Shown: positions 8,906 through 17,801 of the stretch, one piece after another | Layout: the number at the start of each line of letters is the position of its first letter | Numbering within the stretch: position 1 is the stretch's first letter | Assembly: GCA_963781705.1 (NCBI GenBank) | Contig: CAWAGP010000010.1 | Location: 1,054,001-1,118,000, forward strand | Direction of reading: 5' to 3' | Source of the DNA: JALYGJ01 sp963781705 | GTDB lineage: Bacteria; Chloroflexota; Limnocylindria; Limnocylindrales; CSP1-4 | Length of the DNA: 64,000 nucleotides | Notes under the pieces: generated by a model | What the model saw: the letters and a program-made list of their open reading frames with translations, nothing else | Told to the model about the DNA's origin: nothing | The model's database searches: none | Program-made: the position numbers and the translations under genes

Positions 8906-9391
8906 TCAGTTCGCCCGACGGGCAGCGAGATCGGCGACCCACTCGCGCAGGCGCGCAAGGTGCTCGGCGTAGTGGTCGTTGCCCGCCTTGCGCACCCACC
9001 AGGCGGCGTCTTCGCTGGGCGCACCCAGTGAGTACCACGCTTCGATCATCATCGTCCGCGCGGAGTTCGCCTGGGCCCAGCAGACATCCCAGGGCTGATC
9101 GGCCATCGCTCCGAGCAGCGCCGCGTTCAACCCGTCGACGTCGACCGCCTGCGCCACGAACGTGCCGGCGGCGATCTGCTCGAACTGGACCTGCGCCTGC
9201 GCCAGCCATGTGCCCAGGTGGGCCACCAGGTCGCGCACGGTCCACGCCGGATCGTCGTAGTAGCCGGGCTGAAGGCACTCGTCGGGCGTGAGCGAGCGCA
9301 CCAGGTCGACGATCTCGTACCAGCCGGCCTTCTCCGCCTCGAGCTCGGCCCGGTAGGGATGGTCGCCCGGTACGCGCCTCTCGTCTGTCAT
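8906..9391 (-). CDS. DinB/maleylpyruvate-isomerase-like protein
   Basis: 161 residues from ATG 9391. The pattern LEAEKAGWYEIVDLVRSLTP, DDPAWTVRDLVAHLGTWLAQ and AGNDHYAEHLARLREWVADL is that of the DinB-like four-helix bundle / mycothiol-dependent maleylpyruvate isomerase N-terminal family, which binds a metal with three His. Here H89-type (VAHLG) and H-x3-H (DHYAEH) are visible. The upstream ATG at 9421 is possible, but a -10 box sits six bases before 9391, which decides the start. The substrate is unknown. Confidence 0.75.
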   Translation of the reverse strand: MTDERRVPGDHPYRAELEAEKAGWYEIVDLVRSLTPDECLQPGYYDDPAWTVRDLVAHLGTWLAQAQVQFEQIAAGTFVAQAVDVDGLNAALLGAMADQPWDVCWAQANSARTMMIEAWYSLGAPSEDAAWWVRKAGNDHYAEHLARLREWVADLAARRAN

Positions 9392-9397
9392 CGCGCG

Positions 9398-9403
9398 ACG
9401 ATA
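9398..9403 (-). promoter_or_regulatory. -10 box (TATCGT) fixing the start of the DinB-like gene
   Basis: On the minus strand TATCGT is followed by six bases and then ATG 9391. The box lies inside the longer alternative reading frame, which argues for the shorter, leaderless start. Confidence 0.5.
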
Positions 9404-9510
9404 CAGGGTCGCGGCGTCCATTTGCCAGCAGGCATAGCTCGTGACGCCTCGCCTGCAAAGTCACGACCAACGGCCCGCGTCTACCCGCGCAGGGGGCGCA
9501 TCCTTTGACC

Positions 9511-10485
9511 ATGATCAGAGCAACCAGGTCCGCGCCGGAGCGCGAGGGATTGTTTGTCGGCGGCATCTGGCTGATTGCCATCGGCGCCGTCTTCGTCGTC
9601 CAACAGCTGACCGAGTGGCCGTGGTCCGAGGCGTGGCCGCTGTTCGTCATTGCCGGCGGCATGGCCAGCGCGCTCACCGCAATCCTGGTGCGCGATTACC
9701 ACCCGATGGGCATCTGGCGCGTGTGGTGGCCGCTTGCCGTCACCGCCGCCGGTGTCGTCCTGCTTGCCAGCACGACCGGCAACATCGCCGTGACGCTGCC
9801 GCAACTGGTCAACTGGTGGCCGCTGGCGATCATCGCGCTGGGCGTCTGGTTCCTGATCGGTGCCGTGCTCGTGCGTGACGGCGGCAGCGACACGCAGACG
9901 CTGGCGCTGCCGCTGGAAGGTCGCTCGGAGGCCGCGGTGCATTTGAAGTTTGGCGGCGGCGATTTGCACCTGGGCGAGGCCACTCCCGGCATGCTCGTCT
10001 CGGGCACGTTCGAAGGCGGCGTTCGCGTGCGCGATCGGCGGCGCGGCAGCGTCGAACTGAAGCCATATGCAGAGAGCATGCCGTTCTGGGGCGGGCGCAC
10101 GCTGACGTGGAACGTGGGCCTGACCTCGCAGATCCCGGTCGACCTGCGACTCGATACCGGGGCCAGCCGGTCGAGCATCGACCTCAGCAAGCTACACGTC
10201 CGCCGACTCGACCTGCATACCGGCGCCAGCGAAACGAACGTCCAGCTGCCTGCCGCCGGCGCAACGTCGTTCCAGGCGCAAACCGGCGTCGCCGCGTTGA
10301 CAGTGACTGTGCCCGCCGGTGTCGCCGCGCGCATTCGCTCACGCATGACCGTCGGCTCGACGAATGTCGACGAGACGCGCTTCCCGCGCTCTCTTGACGG
10401 CTGGGCGTCGGCCGACTATGAAACGGCGAGCAACCGCGTAGACATCGACATCGTCGGTGGCCTGGGTTCGGTCCGGGTGGCCTAG
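9511..10485 (+). CDS. LiaF/toast-rack type membrane protein
   Basis: 324 residues from ATG 9511 (TTG 9505 is possible). The N-terminal half has about four hydrophobic segments arranged as LiaI-LiaF-like pairs (GGIWLIAIGAVFVVQQ; AWPLFVIAGGMAS; WWPLAVTAAGVVLLAS; WWPLAIIALGVWFLIGAVLV). The C-terminal half is a beta-helical toast-rack domain (LKFGGGDLHLGEA, VDLRLDTGASRSSIDLSKL, LDLHTGASETNVQLP). LiaF-type proteins inhibit cell-envelope stress two-component systems. No histidine kinase is adjacent here, so a direct regulatory role is unproven. CATCCT lies six bases before the ATG. Confidence 0.8.
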   Translation: MIRATRSAPEREGLFVGGIWLIAIGAVFVVQQLTEWPWSEAWPLFVIAGGMASALTAILVRDYHPMGIWRVWWPLAVTAAGVVLLASTTGNIAVTLPQLVNWWPLAIIALGVWFLIGAVLVRDGGSDTQTLALPLEGRSEAAVHLKFGGGDLHLGEATPGMLVSGTFEGGVRVRDRRRGSVELKPYAESMPFWGGRTLTWNVGLTSQIPVDLRLDTGASRSSIDLSKLHVRRLDLHTGASETNVQLPAAGATSFQAQTGVAALTVTVPAGVAARIRSRMTVGSTNVDETRFPRSLDGWASADYETASNRVDIDIVGGLGSVRVA

Positions 10486-10502
10486 AACGAGGGGGGTTCG
10501 AA

Positions 10503-11000
10503 ATGAGATCGATCTCGGATGCGGCAGGCGAATTCCTGGCCCTACGGCGCATCGCCGTCACCGGCGTATCGCGCACGCCCAAATCGCACGGTGGCAATGT
10601 CGTCTACCGGCGCCTGCGCGAGCGCGGCTACGAGGTCTTCGCGATCAACCCCAATGCCGAGACGGTTGAGGGCGACCCCTGCTACGTCAACCTGCGCTCG
10701 ATACCCGGCGGCGTCGACGGCGTCGTAATCGCCACCCGGCCCGAACATGCCGAGTCGACCATGCGCGAGGCCGCCGCTCTCGGCATCAGGCACGTTTGGA
10801 TGCACCGCATGTTCGGCGCAGGTTCGTGCTCGCCCGAAGCAGCCCAGGTTGGCCAGCAGAGCGGCATCACCGTCATCGACGGGGGCTGCCCGCTGATGTT
10901 CGGCGCGGCCTCGGACGGGGCACACCGACTGTTGAAGACGTTCGGGACGTGGACCGGCAAGGTCCCGCGCACGGTGGAGGAGCCGTCCGCCCCGCAGTGA
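10503..11000 (+). CDS. CoA-binding (YccU-type) protein
   Basis: 165 residues with a CoA-binding Rossmann domain: RRIAVTGVSRTPKSHGGNVV (nucleotide loop), RGYEVFAINPNAETVEGDPC, VDGVVIATRPEHAESTMREA and IRHVWMHRMFGAG. Members resemble the CoA-binding half of succinyl-CoA synthetase and stand alone with unknown function. The start ATG 10503 is preceded by a G-rich Shine-Dalgarno (GAGGGGGG). It follows the LiaF-like gene by 17 bases. Confidence 0.85.
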   Translation: MRSISDAAGEFLALRRIAVTGVSRTPKSHGGNVVYRRLRERGYEVFAINPNAETVEGDPCYVNLRSIPGGVDGVVIATRPEHAESTMREAAALGIRHVWMHRMFGAGSCSPEAAQVGQQSGITVIDGGCPLMFGAASDGAHRLLKTFGTWTGKVPRTVEEPSAPQ

Positions 11001-11022
11001 TCGCGCTCCTGCGGCGAGTCGG

Positions 11023-11403
11023 CTAGCCGGCGTCCGGCGTAGGCGGCGTCATCGGGCTCATCAGCTGGAAGTAGTTGCCATCAGGATCGGCCAGGGTGGC
11101 GATCACCACGTCGGCCGGAACGTCGCCGAACGTGTACGGCTCGCGGACGACCAAGGCGCCGGCCGCCACCAGACGACTGAAGTCGCCGCGCACGTCGGTA
11201 GATTCGATGTTCCAGATGATGCGGCCCGGTTGCTGGTTGCTGCCCTTGACTTCGCTGTGCGGGCCGACGGCCACGAAGCCCTGTCCGATCGCCCAGCCGC
11301 TGTAATCGGCCTCGGCCATCGCCGGTTGGCCGAACAGCTTGGTGTAGTACTCGATCAGCCGGCCCGGGTTGTCCGAGCCGATCAGGATGTTGTTGAAGTT
11401 CAT
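11023..11403 (-). CDS. VOC (glyoxalase/bleomycin-resistance fold) protein
   Basis: 126 residues from ATG 11403, which has a GGAGGTG Shine-Dalgarno. There are two beta-alpha-beta-beta-beta units: FNNILIGSDNPGRLIEYYTK...GWAIGQGFVAVGPHSE and IIWNIESTDVRGDFSRLVAA...IATLADPDGNYFQLM. The C-terminal metal-ligand Glu is replaced by Gln (YFQL), so it may be non-catalytic or bind ligand differently. The substrate is unknown. Confidence 0.8.
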   Translation of the reverse strand: MNFNNILIGSDNPGRLIEYYTKLFGQPAMAEADYSGWAIGQGFVAVGPHSEVKGSNQQPGRIIWNIESTDVRGDFSRLVAAGALVVREPYTFGDVPADVVIATLADPDGNYFQLMSPMTPPTPDAG

Positions 11404-11477
11404 CGCTTCACCTCCGGCCGGACAGCGTACTCCGGTGCCGCGTGCGAACATGACGGTCAGAGGCAGCGGAGTATCGC

Positions 11478-12107
11478 GTGTATCAGCCCGCCCATGGGCG
11501 ATTCAGGGTTTCCGATCCGGCGCGGCTACTGGCCGAGCTGTGTGCGCGCGCACCGGCAACGCTGGTCACGCGCATCGGCGACGGCTTCTGGGCGTCCATC
11601 CTGCCGATGCTGTTTGACGCCGACGAAGGCACGGGCGGCGTTTTGCGCGGGCACCTGGCGCGCGCCAATCCCCAGTGGCGCGACCTCGCGGCGGATGGTT
11701 CGGCGATCGCCATCTTCAACGGCGCGGATGCGTACGTGACGCCCTCGTGGTACGCGGAGAAACGGCGGACGGGCAGAGTCGTGCCCACCTGGAACTACGC
11801 CACGGTGGTGGCGCACGGCCGGCTGACGGTCCGGCGCGAGCCGGAGTGGTTGGTCGCTCACGTCCGGCGGCTGGTCGAACGCCACGAGGCGGGCCGGCCG
11901 CAACCGTGGTCGATCGACGACGCGCCGGCCGGCTATATCGACAGCCAGGCGAAAGCGATCGTGGGCCTCGAATTGACCGTTGACCGAATCGAAGCCAAGC
12001 GCAAGCTCAGCCAGAATCGCAGCGCCGACGACATTGCCGGCACGATCGCTGGCCTGGACGCGGGTTCAGCGGCCGAGCGTGCCGTCGCGGACGACATGCG
12101 CGAATGA
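11478..12107 (+). CDS. PaiB-family FMN-binding protein
   Basis: 209 residues beginning YQPAHGRFRVSDPARLLAEL, followed by PATLVTRIGDGFWASILPML, ARANPQWRDL and the signature PSWYAEKRRTGRVVPTWNYA. The C-terminal KAIVGLELTVDRIEAKRKLSQNR is equally diagnostic of PaiB, a flavin-reductase-like split-barrel protein named for transcriptional repression in Bacillus. GTG 11478 is the start. The next gene, a GNAT acetyltransferase, overlaps by four bases (ATGA); Bacillus PaiB is likewise paired with the acetyltransferase PaiA, which supports a functional pair here. Confidence 0.88.
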   Translation: MYQPAHGRFRVSDPARLLAELCARAPATLVTRIGDGFWASILPMLFDADEGTGGVLRGHLARANPQWRDLAADGSAIAIFNGADAYVTPSWYAEKRRTGRVVPTWNYATVVAHGRLTVRREPEWLVAHVRRLVERHEAGRPQPWSIDDAPAGYIDSQAKAIVGLELTVDRIEAKRKLSQNRSADDIAGTIAGLDAGSAAERAVADDMRE

Positions 12108-12640
12108 CGCCACGCGTCCTACGGGTAGCTACAGCCGCCGATGCCGGAGCCATCATCGCGTTGATGACCGTCTCTATCCGCGGCATCTTTCCGGCCTTCT
12201 ATGACGCTGAGCAGACGGCATCGGGGGCGCGCTACATCCCGGAAGTGGACAATTCGTTGACCGGTGACGACAGGTATTACGTGATCGAGGAGGACGGCGA
12301 GCTGATCGCGTCGGGCGGCTGGGTCCGACGCCACGTCTTCCACCCCCGCGACGGGAATCCCGCAAGGGCTGAACGGCTGCTCGATCCGGCGACCGAACCG
12401 GCTACCGTCAAGGCCATGTTCGTGCGCCCCGACCGTACCCGCCAAGGACTGGGCACGCAGTTGCTGGACACGTGCATCGCCGGCGCGCGAGACGAACACT
12501 TCGCGATGATGACACTCGTTGCGACACTGCCAGGTGCGCCGCTATACCGCCGCTACGGGTTCGTGACGACCGACGAGAAGCTCGTTCGCCTGCCCGATGG
12601 CGTGACCATCGCCTGCGAGCTGATGGAGCTGCCGCTCTAG
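12104..12640 (+). CDS. GNAT acetyltransferase paired with PaiB
   Basis: 178 residues; the start overlaps the paiB-like stop (ATGA). The GNAT core is present: LRVATAADAGAIIALMTVSI at the N-terminus, then ATVKAMFVRPDRTRQGLGTQ (acetyl-CoA pyrophosphate loop R-x-x-G-L-G) and APLYRRYGFV. It probably plays the PaiA-like role (acetylating polyamines or other amines), inferred only from the pairing. It ends four bases before the convergent protease gene. Confidence 0.82.
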   Translation: MTPRVLRVATAADAGAIIALMTVSIRGIFPAFYDAEQTASGARYIPEVDNSLTGDDRYYVIEEDGELIASGGWVRRHVFHPRDGNPARAERLLDPATEPATVKAMFVRPDRTRQGLGTQLLDTCIAGARDEHFAMMTLVATLPGAPLYRRYGFVTTDEKLVRLPDGVTIACELMELPL

Positions 12641-12644
12641 GCGA

Positions 12645-14636
12645 TCACGGCCAGACCAGGAACGCGTCCACGTCGATGCGAGTCTTGGTCGCCGACGCGT
12701 TACGGGTGCCCGTGGCAATTACTTCGAGCGTGTGCGTGCCGGCCGTCAACGGCGCGTCGGGCGCCCAGGCGACGGCCTGCGTCACCGTCGCGGCCGAGTA
12801 GAGATCCACGCTGCCGACATACGACCCGTCGAGCCACACGTCGGCGATGCCGCGCGCCGGGCCTATAGTGGTGACGAAACCCACGCTTGTGCCGGTGAAC
12901 GTCAGCGTGGCGCTGCGGTTGGCAGCGCCCGCGTAGCGCACGTACCGGCCTGACGCGCCGCGCAGCCGGACGCGCCGCCACTTGCCCGTATAGGCGATGG
13001 TGCCGGACTTCTCCTGTAGTCGCGCCAACTTGGCTGGAATGGTCGTGGCCCAGCCGCTGACATTGGTCGCGGTGTCGGTCGCACGCAGCTGGAATGTGTA
13101 CGTGGCGCCCGGTACCGCCGGCACGTCGACGCTGGTGTCGGTGGGCGCGGCCAGCGTTACGTCCGCCCATGCTCCGCTGCCCTGCTTGACCTGCAGCTCG
13201 TACGCCGCGATGCCCGAGTCGTCGGCTGCCGCCGGCCAGGCGACGTGGACGGTCGCCGTCGGCGACAACTGCTGCGGGCTGATGATGCTCACGCTCGGTG
13301 CGCTGACCACCGGCGGCGTCGTGTCGAGTGGCTGGTCGCTCGGCGTGACCGAATTGGATGGGTCGGACGCCGGACCGGGGCCAACATCATTGGTGGCCGT
13401 AACGCTGAACGTGTAGGCAGTGCCATTGGTCAGGGTGCTGACGGTGCAACCCGTCGCGTCGCTCGCCTGGCATGTCTGGCTGTCGGGCGTCGAAGTCACC
13501 GTGTAGCCGGTTATCGCGCTGCCGCCGTCCGACGCGGGCGCAGACCAGGTCACGTCAGCGCTCCCGTTGCCGGGTACCGCGTGCGCGTTGGTGGGCGCAC
13601 CGGGTTCGGTCGGTGCCGGTGGCGCCTCGCCGGCGATCGTCCAGCCGATGTCCTCGAAGATGGCCAGCGTGGCCGGGCCGGGATAGTGGATCGCCTCGCC
13701 GTTGTTGAGCGCGGGCGTCATCAATGCGTCGGCTGTGCCTGCTGCAAAGGCGGTCTCGTCGAGGTGCGAGTTGCTCGAGCCCGGCTGCCACGGGTTGGGC
13801 GCATAGAGCTTGGCCCGGTGGCCGAGGGCGGCCTCCAGGTTCGTGCCGTCGAGATAGACGCTGCCGTCGGTCAGCTGGTTGGCCAGCGCGGTCGAGTTAT
13901 TGGTGTAGCTGGTCATCTGCGAGCCACCGGTCGCCGCGCTCCATTCGTTGGTGTCGAAGAGGGTCGGGTACACGTGCCCGCCACTGCTCCAGCCCCAGCT
14001 GCCGACGCCGCTGTTGATATCGAAGGTACTCAGAAAGCCCAGTCCGTGGCCCAACTCGTGCAGCACGACGCTGAAGAAGTCCCACTTATTGGAGGGCACG
14101 TTGCCGTCGGTGCCCAGGTACCAGCTGCTGAAGGCGCTGTTGAACTCCGCCTGGATCTCGGCACCACTGTTCTGGTTGCAGCTGCACATCGATTCGTACA
14201 GCGCCGCCGGATACCAGCGGTCATCGCTGCCCAGGAAGAAGTTCGTCGGACCGGCCTCGCCCAGGATGCCGCTGTTGGAGCCCAGCGAGGTCCACGTCGC
14301 GTCGACGTGAATGACCTGGCTCGAGACAATCTCCGACTGCCACACGTCGACGGCCGCCTGGAAAGCCGCCTCCGCGCCGGCTGAGAAACCGTGGTAGGTC
14401 ACCTGGATGGTCGACGTGGCGACCACGGCCGCGGTGACCAGACCATTGCTTGACAAGGGGTGCCGGTTGGGAGCCAGCACCGGTTGGTAGTGGCGCGTCG
14501 TCTGGCCGGCGTAGATCGGCGTCATCGGCGCACGGACCGCGGGCACGGATGCGCCCGAGGAGCGCGCCTGGCTGACCGGCGCGAAGGCGGCCAGCAGCAT
14601 GATGAAGACGATGGGCAGCAGGGCTCGGCGGCGCAT
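12645..14636 (-). CDS. Secreted zinc metalloprotease with FnIII domains
   Basis: 663 residues from ATG 14636. The signal peptide RRRALLPIVFIMLLAAFAPV precedes a propeptide-like stretch. The protease domain has the zinc motif VVLHELGHGLGFLS (HExxH around residue 220). The usual third metzincin His is Ser in HGLGFLS, so the third ligand must come from elsewhere, as in related 'HELGHGLGF' secreted proteins. The domain also has Cys pairs (SMCSCNQ). Then come a fibronectin type III domain (GAPTNAHAVPGNGSADVTWS...), a second FnIII-like domain and a C-terminal beta-sandwich (SGRYVRYAGAANRSATLTFT...). It is probably exported and active on proteins outside the cell. A GAGGG Shine-Dalgarno precedes the start and a CATACT -10 box lies 15 bases upstream of it. 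Confidence 0.82.
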   Translation of the reverse strand: MRRRALLPIVFIMLLAAFAPVSQARSSGASVPAVRAPMTPIYAGQTTRHYQPVLAPNRHPLSSNGLVTAAVVATSTIQVTYHGFSAGAEAAFQAAVDVWQSEIVSSQVIHVDATWTSLGSNSGILGEAGPTNFFLGSDDRWYPAALYESMCSCNQNSGAEIQAEFNSAFSSWYLGTDGNVPSNKWDFFSVVLHELGHGLGFLSTFDINSGVGSWGWSSGGHVYPTLFDTNEWSAATGGSQMTSYTNNSTALANQLTDGSVYLDGTNLEAALGHRAKLYAPNPWQPGSSNSHLDETAFAAGTADALMTPALNNGEAIHYPGPATLAIFEDIGWTIAGEAPPAPTEPGAPTNAHAVPGNGSADVTWSAPASDGGSAITGYTVTSTPDSQTCQASDATGCTVSTLTNGTAYTFSVTATNDVGPGPASDPSNSVTPSDQPLDTTPPVVSAPSVSIISPQQLSPTATVHVAWPAAADDSGIAAYELQVKQGSGAWADVTLAAPTDTSVDVPAVPGATYTFQLRATDTATNVSGWATTIPAKLARLQEKSGTIAYTGKWRRVRLRGASGRYVRYAGAANRSATLTFTGTSVGFVTTIGPARGIADVWLDGSYVGSVDLYSAATVTQAVAWAPDAPLTAGTHTLEVIATGTRNASATKTRIDVDAFLVWP

Positions 14637-14772
14637 GGGACCCTCGGCGCGAGTATGGATGCAGCGATCTTGCGCGACGGCGCGAGTCCAGGCTACCCGT
14701 ACTCTAGGCGGCCGGTAGCGCGACCCAGGGTGTTGCGCCACGCACCACCTGATGACCCGACGCCGCGGCCGC

Positions 14773-14778
14773 TAACCT
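14773..14778 (+). promoter_or_regulatory. -10 box (TAACCT) of the MFS gene
   Basis: TAACCT is followed by seven bases and GTG 14786, with no Shine-Dalgarno. This fits the leaderless pattern. Confidence 0.4.
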
Positions 14779-14785
14779 CGCGCGC

Positions 14786-16036
14786 GTGCCCAATCCGCTG
14801 ACACGCCTGACCGACGTCATCCTGCCGCCGCGGCTGGGCACAAGTTTTCGGTGGCTGCTGTCTGCGGCAGTCGTCAACAACGCCGGCGATGGCGTAGTGC
14901 TGGCCGCCGGCCCGCTGCTCGTGGCTTCACAGACGCGTGACCCATTCCTGGTCTCTTTGGCGCTGCTGTGCGACTACCTGCCGGCGCTCATCTTTGGTGT
15001 CATCGCCGGCGGGGCAGCCGACCGCTTCGACCGGCGCCGTCAGGTCGTGGTCGCCAACCTGCTGCGCGCGCTGGTGATGGTCGTACTCGTCTTCAGCATA
15101 GCCAGCGGCACGGTCAATATCGCCCTTGTCCTGGGAACGATCTTTGTGTTGGGCACTGCCGAGACGTTCGCCGACTCGGCCAGCAGCACGCTGCTGCCGG
15201 GGACGGTCGCGCGCCAGGACTTGGGTATCGGCAACGCGCGCATGCAGGGCGCCTTCCTGCTCGTCAACCAGCTCGTCGCGCCACCCATCGGCGCATTCCT
15301 GTTCGCGGCCGGCATGGCGCTGCCGTTCGCGGCCAATGCCGCGGCGTTCGTGCTCGGGGCGGTGCTCATCATGCGCATCAGTGCCAGCACCGCGGACGTC
15401 GGCCGCCGCTCGGCGGGCGAGGGGAGGGCATTCTGGGCGGAGTTAGTCGAGGGCGTCCGCTGGCTGGCCGGGCATGCGGCCATGCGCACGCTGGCGCTGA
15501 CGATCCTGGCCTTCAACGTGACCTTCGGCGCCGCGTGGGGCGTGCTCGTCCTCTACGCCGGCGATCGGCTGCACATGAGCGCGGTCGGCTTTGGCCTGCT
15601 CACCACGGCGATGGCGGTCGGCGGCATCATCGGGACGGTGTCGTACGGCGCGCTGGAGCGCCGCTTCAGCCTGGCCAACATCATGCGTGTCGGCCTGCTC
15701 ATCGAGACAGCCACACACCTGTCGCTGGCGCTCACGACATCGCCGGAGGTGGCGCTGCTGGTCATGGTCGTCTTCGGCGCGCACGCATTCGTATGGGGCA
15801 CCACCGCGACCGTGGTGCGCCAGCGCGCAGTGCCCAACGAACTGCTCGGCCGCGTCGGCGGCGTCTACCGCGTGGCGCTGGTCGGCGGCATGGTCGTGGG
15901 CACGCCGCTGGGTGGCCTGCTGGCGGGCGCCTTTGGCATCACCGCGCCGTTCTGGTTCGGCTTCATCGGCTCGGCCGTGCTGGTCACGCTGCTGTGGCGC
16001 CAGTTCGCCAACATCACCCACAGCGAGGCGGTGTGA
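14786..16036 (+). CDS. MFS exporter (MFS_3/EntS-like)
   Basis: 416 residues with about twelve hydrophobic segments. The loop GVIAGGAADRFDRRRQVVVA between helices 2 and 3 is the MFS GxxxDRxxRR motif; FVLGTAETFADSASSTLLP and FLLVNQLVAPPIGAFLF are typical of the EntS/DHA3-type exporters. It probably extrudes a small hydrophobic compound or siderophore by proton antiport; the substrate is unknown. The next gene starts 28 bases downstream. Confidence 0.85.
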   Translation: MPNPLTRLTDVILPPRLGTSFRWLLSAAVVNNAGDGVVLAAGPLLVASQTRDPFLVSLALLCDYLPALIFGVIAGGAADRFDRRRQVVVANLLRALVMVVLVFSIASGTVNIALVLGTIFVLGTAETFADSASSTLLPGTVARQDLGIGNARMQGAFLLVNQLVAPPIGAFLFAAGMALPFAANAAAFVLGAVLIMRISASTADVGRRSAGEGRAFWAELVEGVRWLAGHAAMRTLALTILAFNVTFGAAWGVLVLYAGDRLHMSAVGFGLLTTAMAVGGIIGTVSYGALERRFSLANIMRVGLLIETATHLSLALTTSPEVALLVMVVFGAHAFVWGTTATVVRQRAVPNELLGRVGGVYRVALVGGMVVGTPLGGLLAGAFGITAPFWFGFIGSAVLVTLLWRQFANITHSEAV

Positions 16037-16064
16037 CCACGCGGGCGACTAGCATGCTGGCGCA

Positions 16065-17801
16065 ATGACGGTCACAACCCATGCTGATGCCCTGGTCGAG
16101 CTGATCCGGGCGTCGGTCATCGGCGACGACGAGGCGGTCGCCGGACCGTTCGGCCTGCGCCGCGTCACGTACGCGGACTACACCGCATCCGGCCGCAGCC
16201 TGACCTTCATCGAGGATTACCTGCGCAACGCAGTCATGCCGCTGTACGCCAACACGCATACCGAATCGAGCGGCACCGGTTTGCAGACCACGCGCTTCCG
16301 TGAGGAAGCGCGGCGTATCGTGCGCGAAGCGCTGGGCGGCAACGAACAGGAGCACGCGCTGATCTTCTGCGGCTCCGGCTCGACGGCGGCCGTGGACAAG
16401 CTCGTGGCGATCCTCAACCTGCGCCTGCCGGCCGACCTTGCCGAGCGCTATCACCTACTCGACGTCATCCCGGCCGACCAGCGACCGGTCGTGTTCATCG
16501 GTCCCTTCGAGCACCACTCCAACGAGCTGCCGTGGCGCGAGTCGATTGCCGACGTGGTGACCATCCACGAGGATGCCGACGGCCACGTCGACCTGGCCGA
16601 ACTTGAACGCAGCCTGCAGCGCTATGCGGACCGCCCCGTGAAGATCGGCAGCTTCTCTGCCGCCAGCAACGTCACCGGCATCATCTCCGACACGCGCGCC
16701 ATCTCCGTCCTGCTGCATCGCCACGGCGCGCTGTCGTTCTGGGACTTCGCCGCCGCGGCCCCGTATGTCGATGTCGAGATGAGCCCGCACCGCGGCGGCC
16801 CGGCGGGCAACGGCGATGCCGAACTCGACTACAAGGACGCCATCTTCGTGTCGCCGCACAAGCTCATCGGCGGCCCGGGCACGCCCGGCGTGTTGCTCGT
16901 TCGGAGTGAGCTGCTGCGCAACCGCGTGCCGGCGGTGGTCGGCGGCGGCACGGTCGCCTACGTCAACCCGGACGAGCACGTATACCTGTCAGACCCCGAG
17001 CATCGCGAGGAAGGCGGCACGCCGGCAATCATCGAGTCGATCCGCGCCGGGCTCGTGTTCCAGCTCAAGGAACAGGTCGGCGTGTCTGCCATCCGCGAGC
17101 GCGAGGAAGCGTTCATCCGCCGCGCGATCGAACGCTGGGAGGCCAACCCGAACATCGACGTCCTTGGCAACCACACGGCCGAGCGGCTATCGATCGTCTC
17201 TTTCGTCGTCCGTTACGGATCGCGCCAGCACCTGCACCACAACTTCGTGGTCGCCGTGCTCAACGACCTGTTCGGCATCCAGTCCCGCGGCGGCTGCTCC
17301 TGCGCCGGACCGTATGGCCATCGCCTGCTGGGCATCGATCTGGACACCTCGCATGAGTTCGAGCAGGCGATCGGCCGCGGCTGTGAGGGCATCAAGCCCG
17401 GTTGGGTGCGGGTGAACTTCAACTACTTCATCGGCGAGGAGGTCTTCGACTTCATCCTCGACGCGGTCGCGATCGTCGCGGCAGACGGCTGGAAGCTGCT
17501 GCCGCAGTACCGGTTCAACGAAAAGACAGGGTTGTGGCGGCATGCCGCTGGGCTGGCCGAGCCGCCGCTCAGCCTCGACGACGTTCGCTACGACAGCGGG
17601 CGCATGGCCTACACCGCCCACCGCCACCGCGAGCCGTCGGCCCGGCTGGCCGAATACCTGCGCGAGGCACGCAAGATGCTCTCAGGGTCGCCGGCGAGTG
17701 TTTGGCCCGCGGAGGACCCGGAACTCGACGCCGATTTCGAGGCGCTGCGCTGGTTCCCCCTGCCGAGTGAGGCTACGCGGACAACTGCGCCGCCGCGGTA
17801 A
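16065..17801 (+). CDS. Class-V aminotransferase, SufS/cysteine desulfurase-like
   Basis: 578 residues, a fold-type I PLP enzyme. Early YADYTASGRSLTFIEDYL and LYANTHTESSGTGLQT, cofactor contacts in IFCGSGSTAAVDKLV, and IFVSPHKLIGGPGTPGVLLV with the PLP Lys (about residue 265). The loop SRGGCSCAGPYGHRLL carries the SufS-type active-site Cys. It is longer than SufS (about 410), with an extra C-terminal segment after residue 480. The sequence supports a cysteine-desulfurase-like lyase; the physiological acceptor is unknown. Its last 29 bases overlap the convergent membrane gene. Confidence 0.85.
   Translation: MTVTTHADALVELIRASVIGDDEAVAGPFGLRRVTYADYTASGRSLTFIEDYLRNAVMPLYANTHTESSGTGLQTTRFREEARRIVREALGGNEQEHALIFCGSGSTAAVDKLVAILNLRLPADLAERYHLLDVIPADQRPVVFIGPFEHHSNELPWRESIADVVTIHEDADGHVDLAELERSLQRYADRPVKIGSFSAASNVTGIISDTRAISVLLHRHGALSFWDFAAAAPYVDVEMSPHRGGPAGNGDAELDYKDAIFVSPHKLIGGPGTPGVLLVRSELLRNRVPAVVGGGTVAYVNPDEHVYLSDPEHREEGGTPAIIESIRAGLVFQLKEQVGVSAIREREEAFIRRAIERWEANPNIDVLGNHTAERLSIVSFVVRYGSRQHLHHNFVVAVLNDLFGIQSRGGCSCAGPYGHRLLGIDLDTSHEFEQAIGRGCEGIKPGWVRVNFNYFIGEEVFDFILDAVAIVAADGWKLLPQYRFNEKTGLWRHAAGLAEPPLSLDDVRYDSGRMAYTAHRHREPSARLAEYLREARKMLSGSPASVWPAEDPELDADFEALRWFPLPSEATRTTAPPR

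Noticed and set aside
13245..14384. Long plus-strand open frame (about 380 codons) opposite the metalloprotease gene
   Set aside because: It is the antisense shadow of a gene with clear signal peptide and zinc motif; the translation is Arg/Gly/Ala-rich with no domain.
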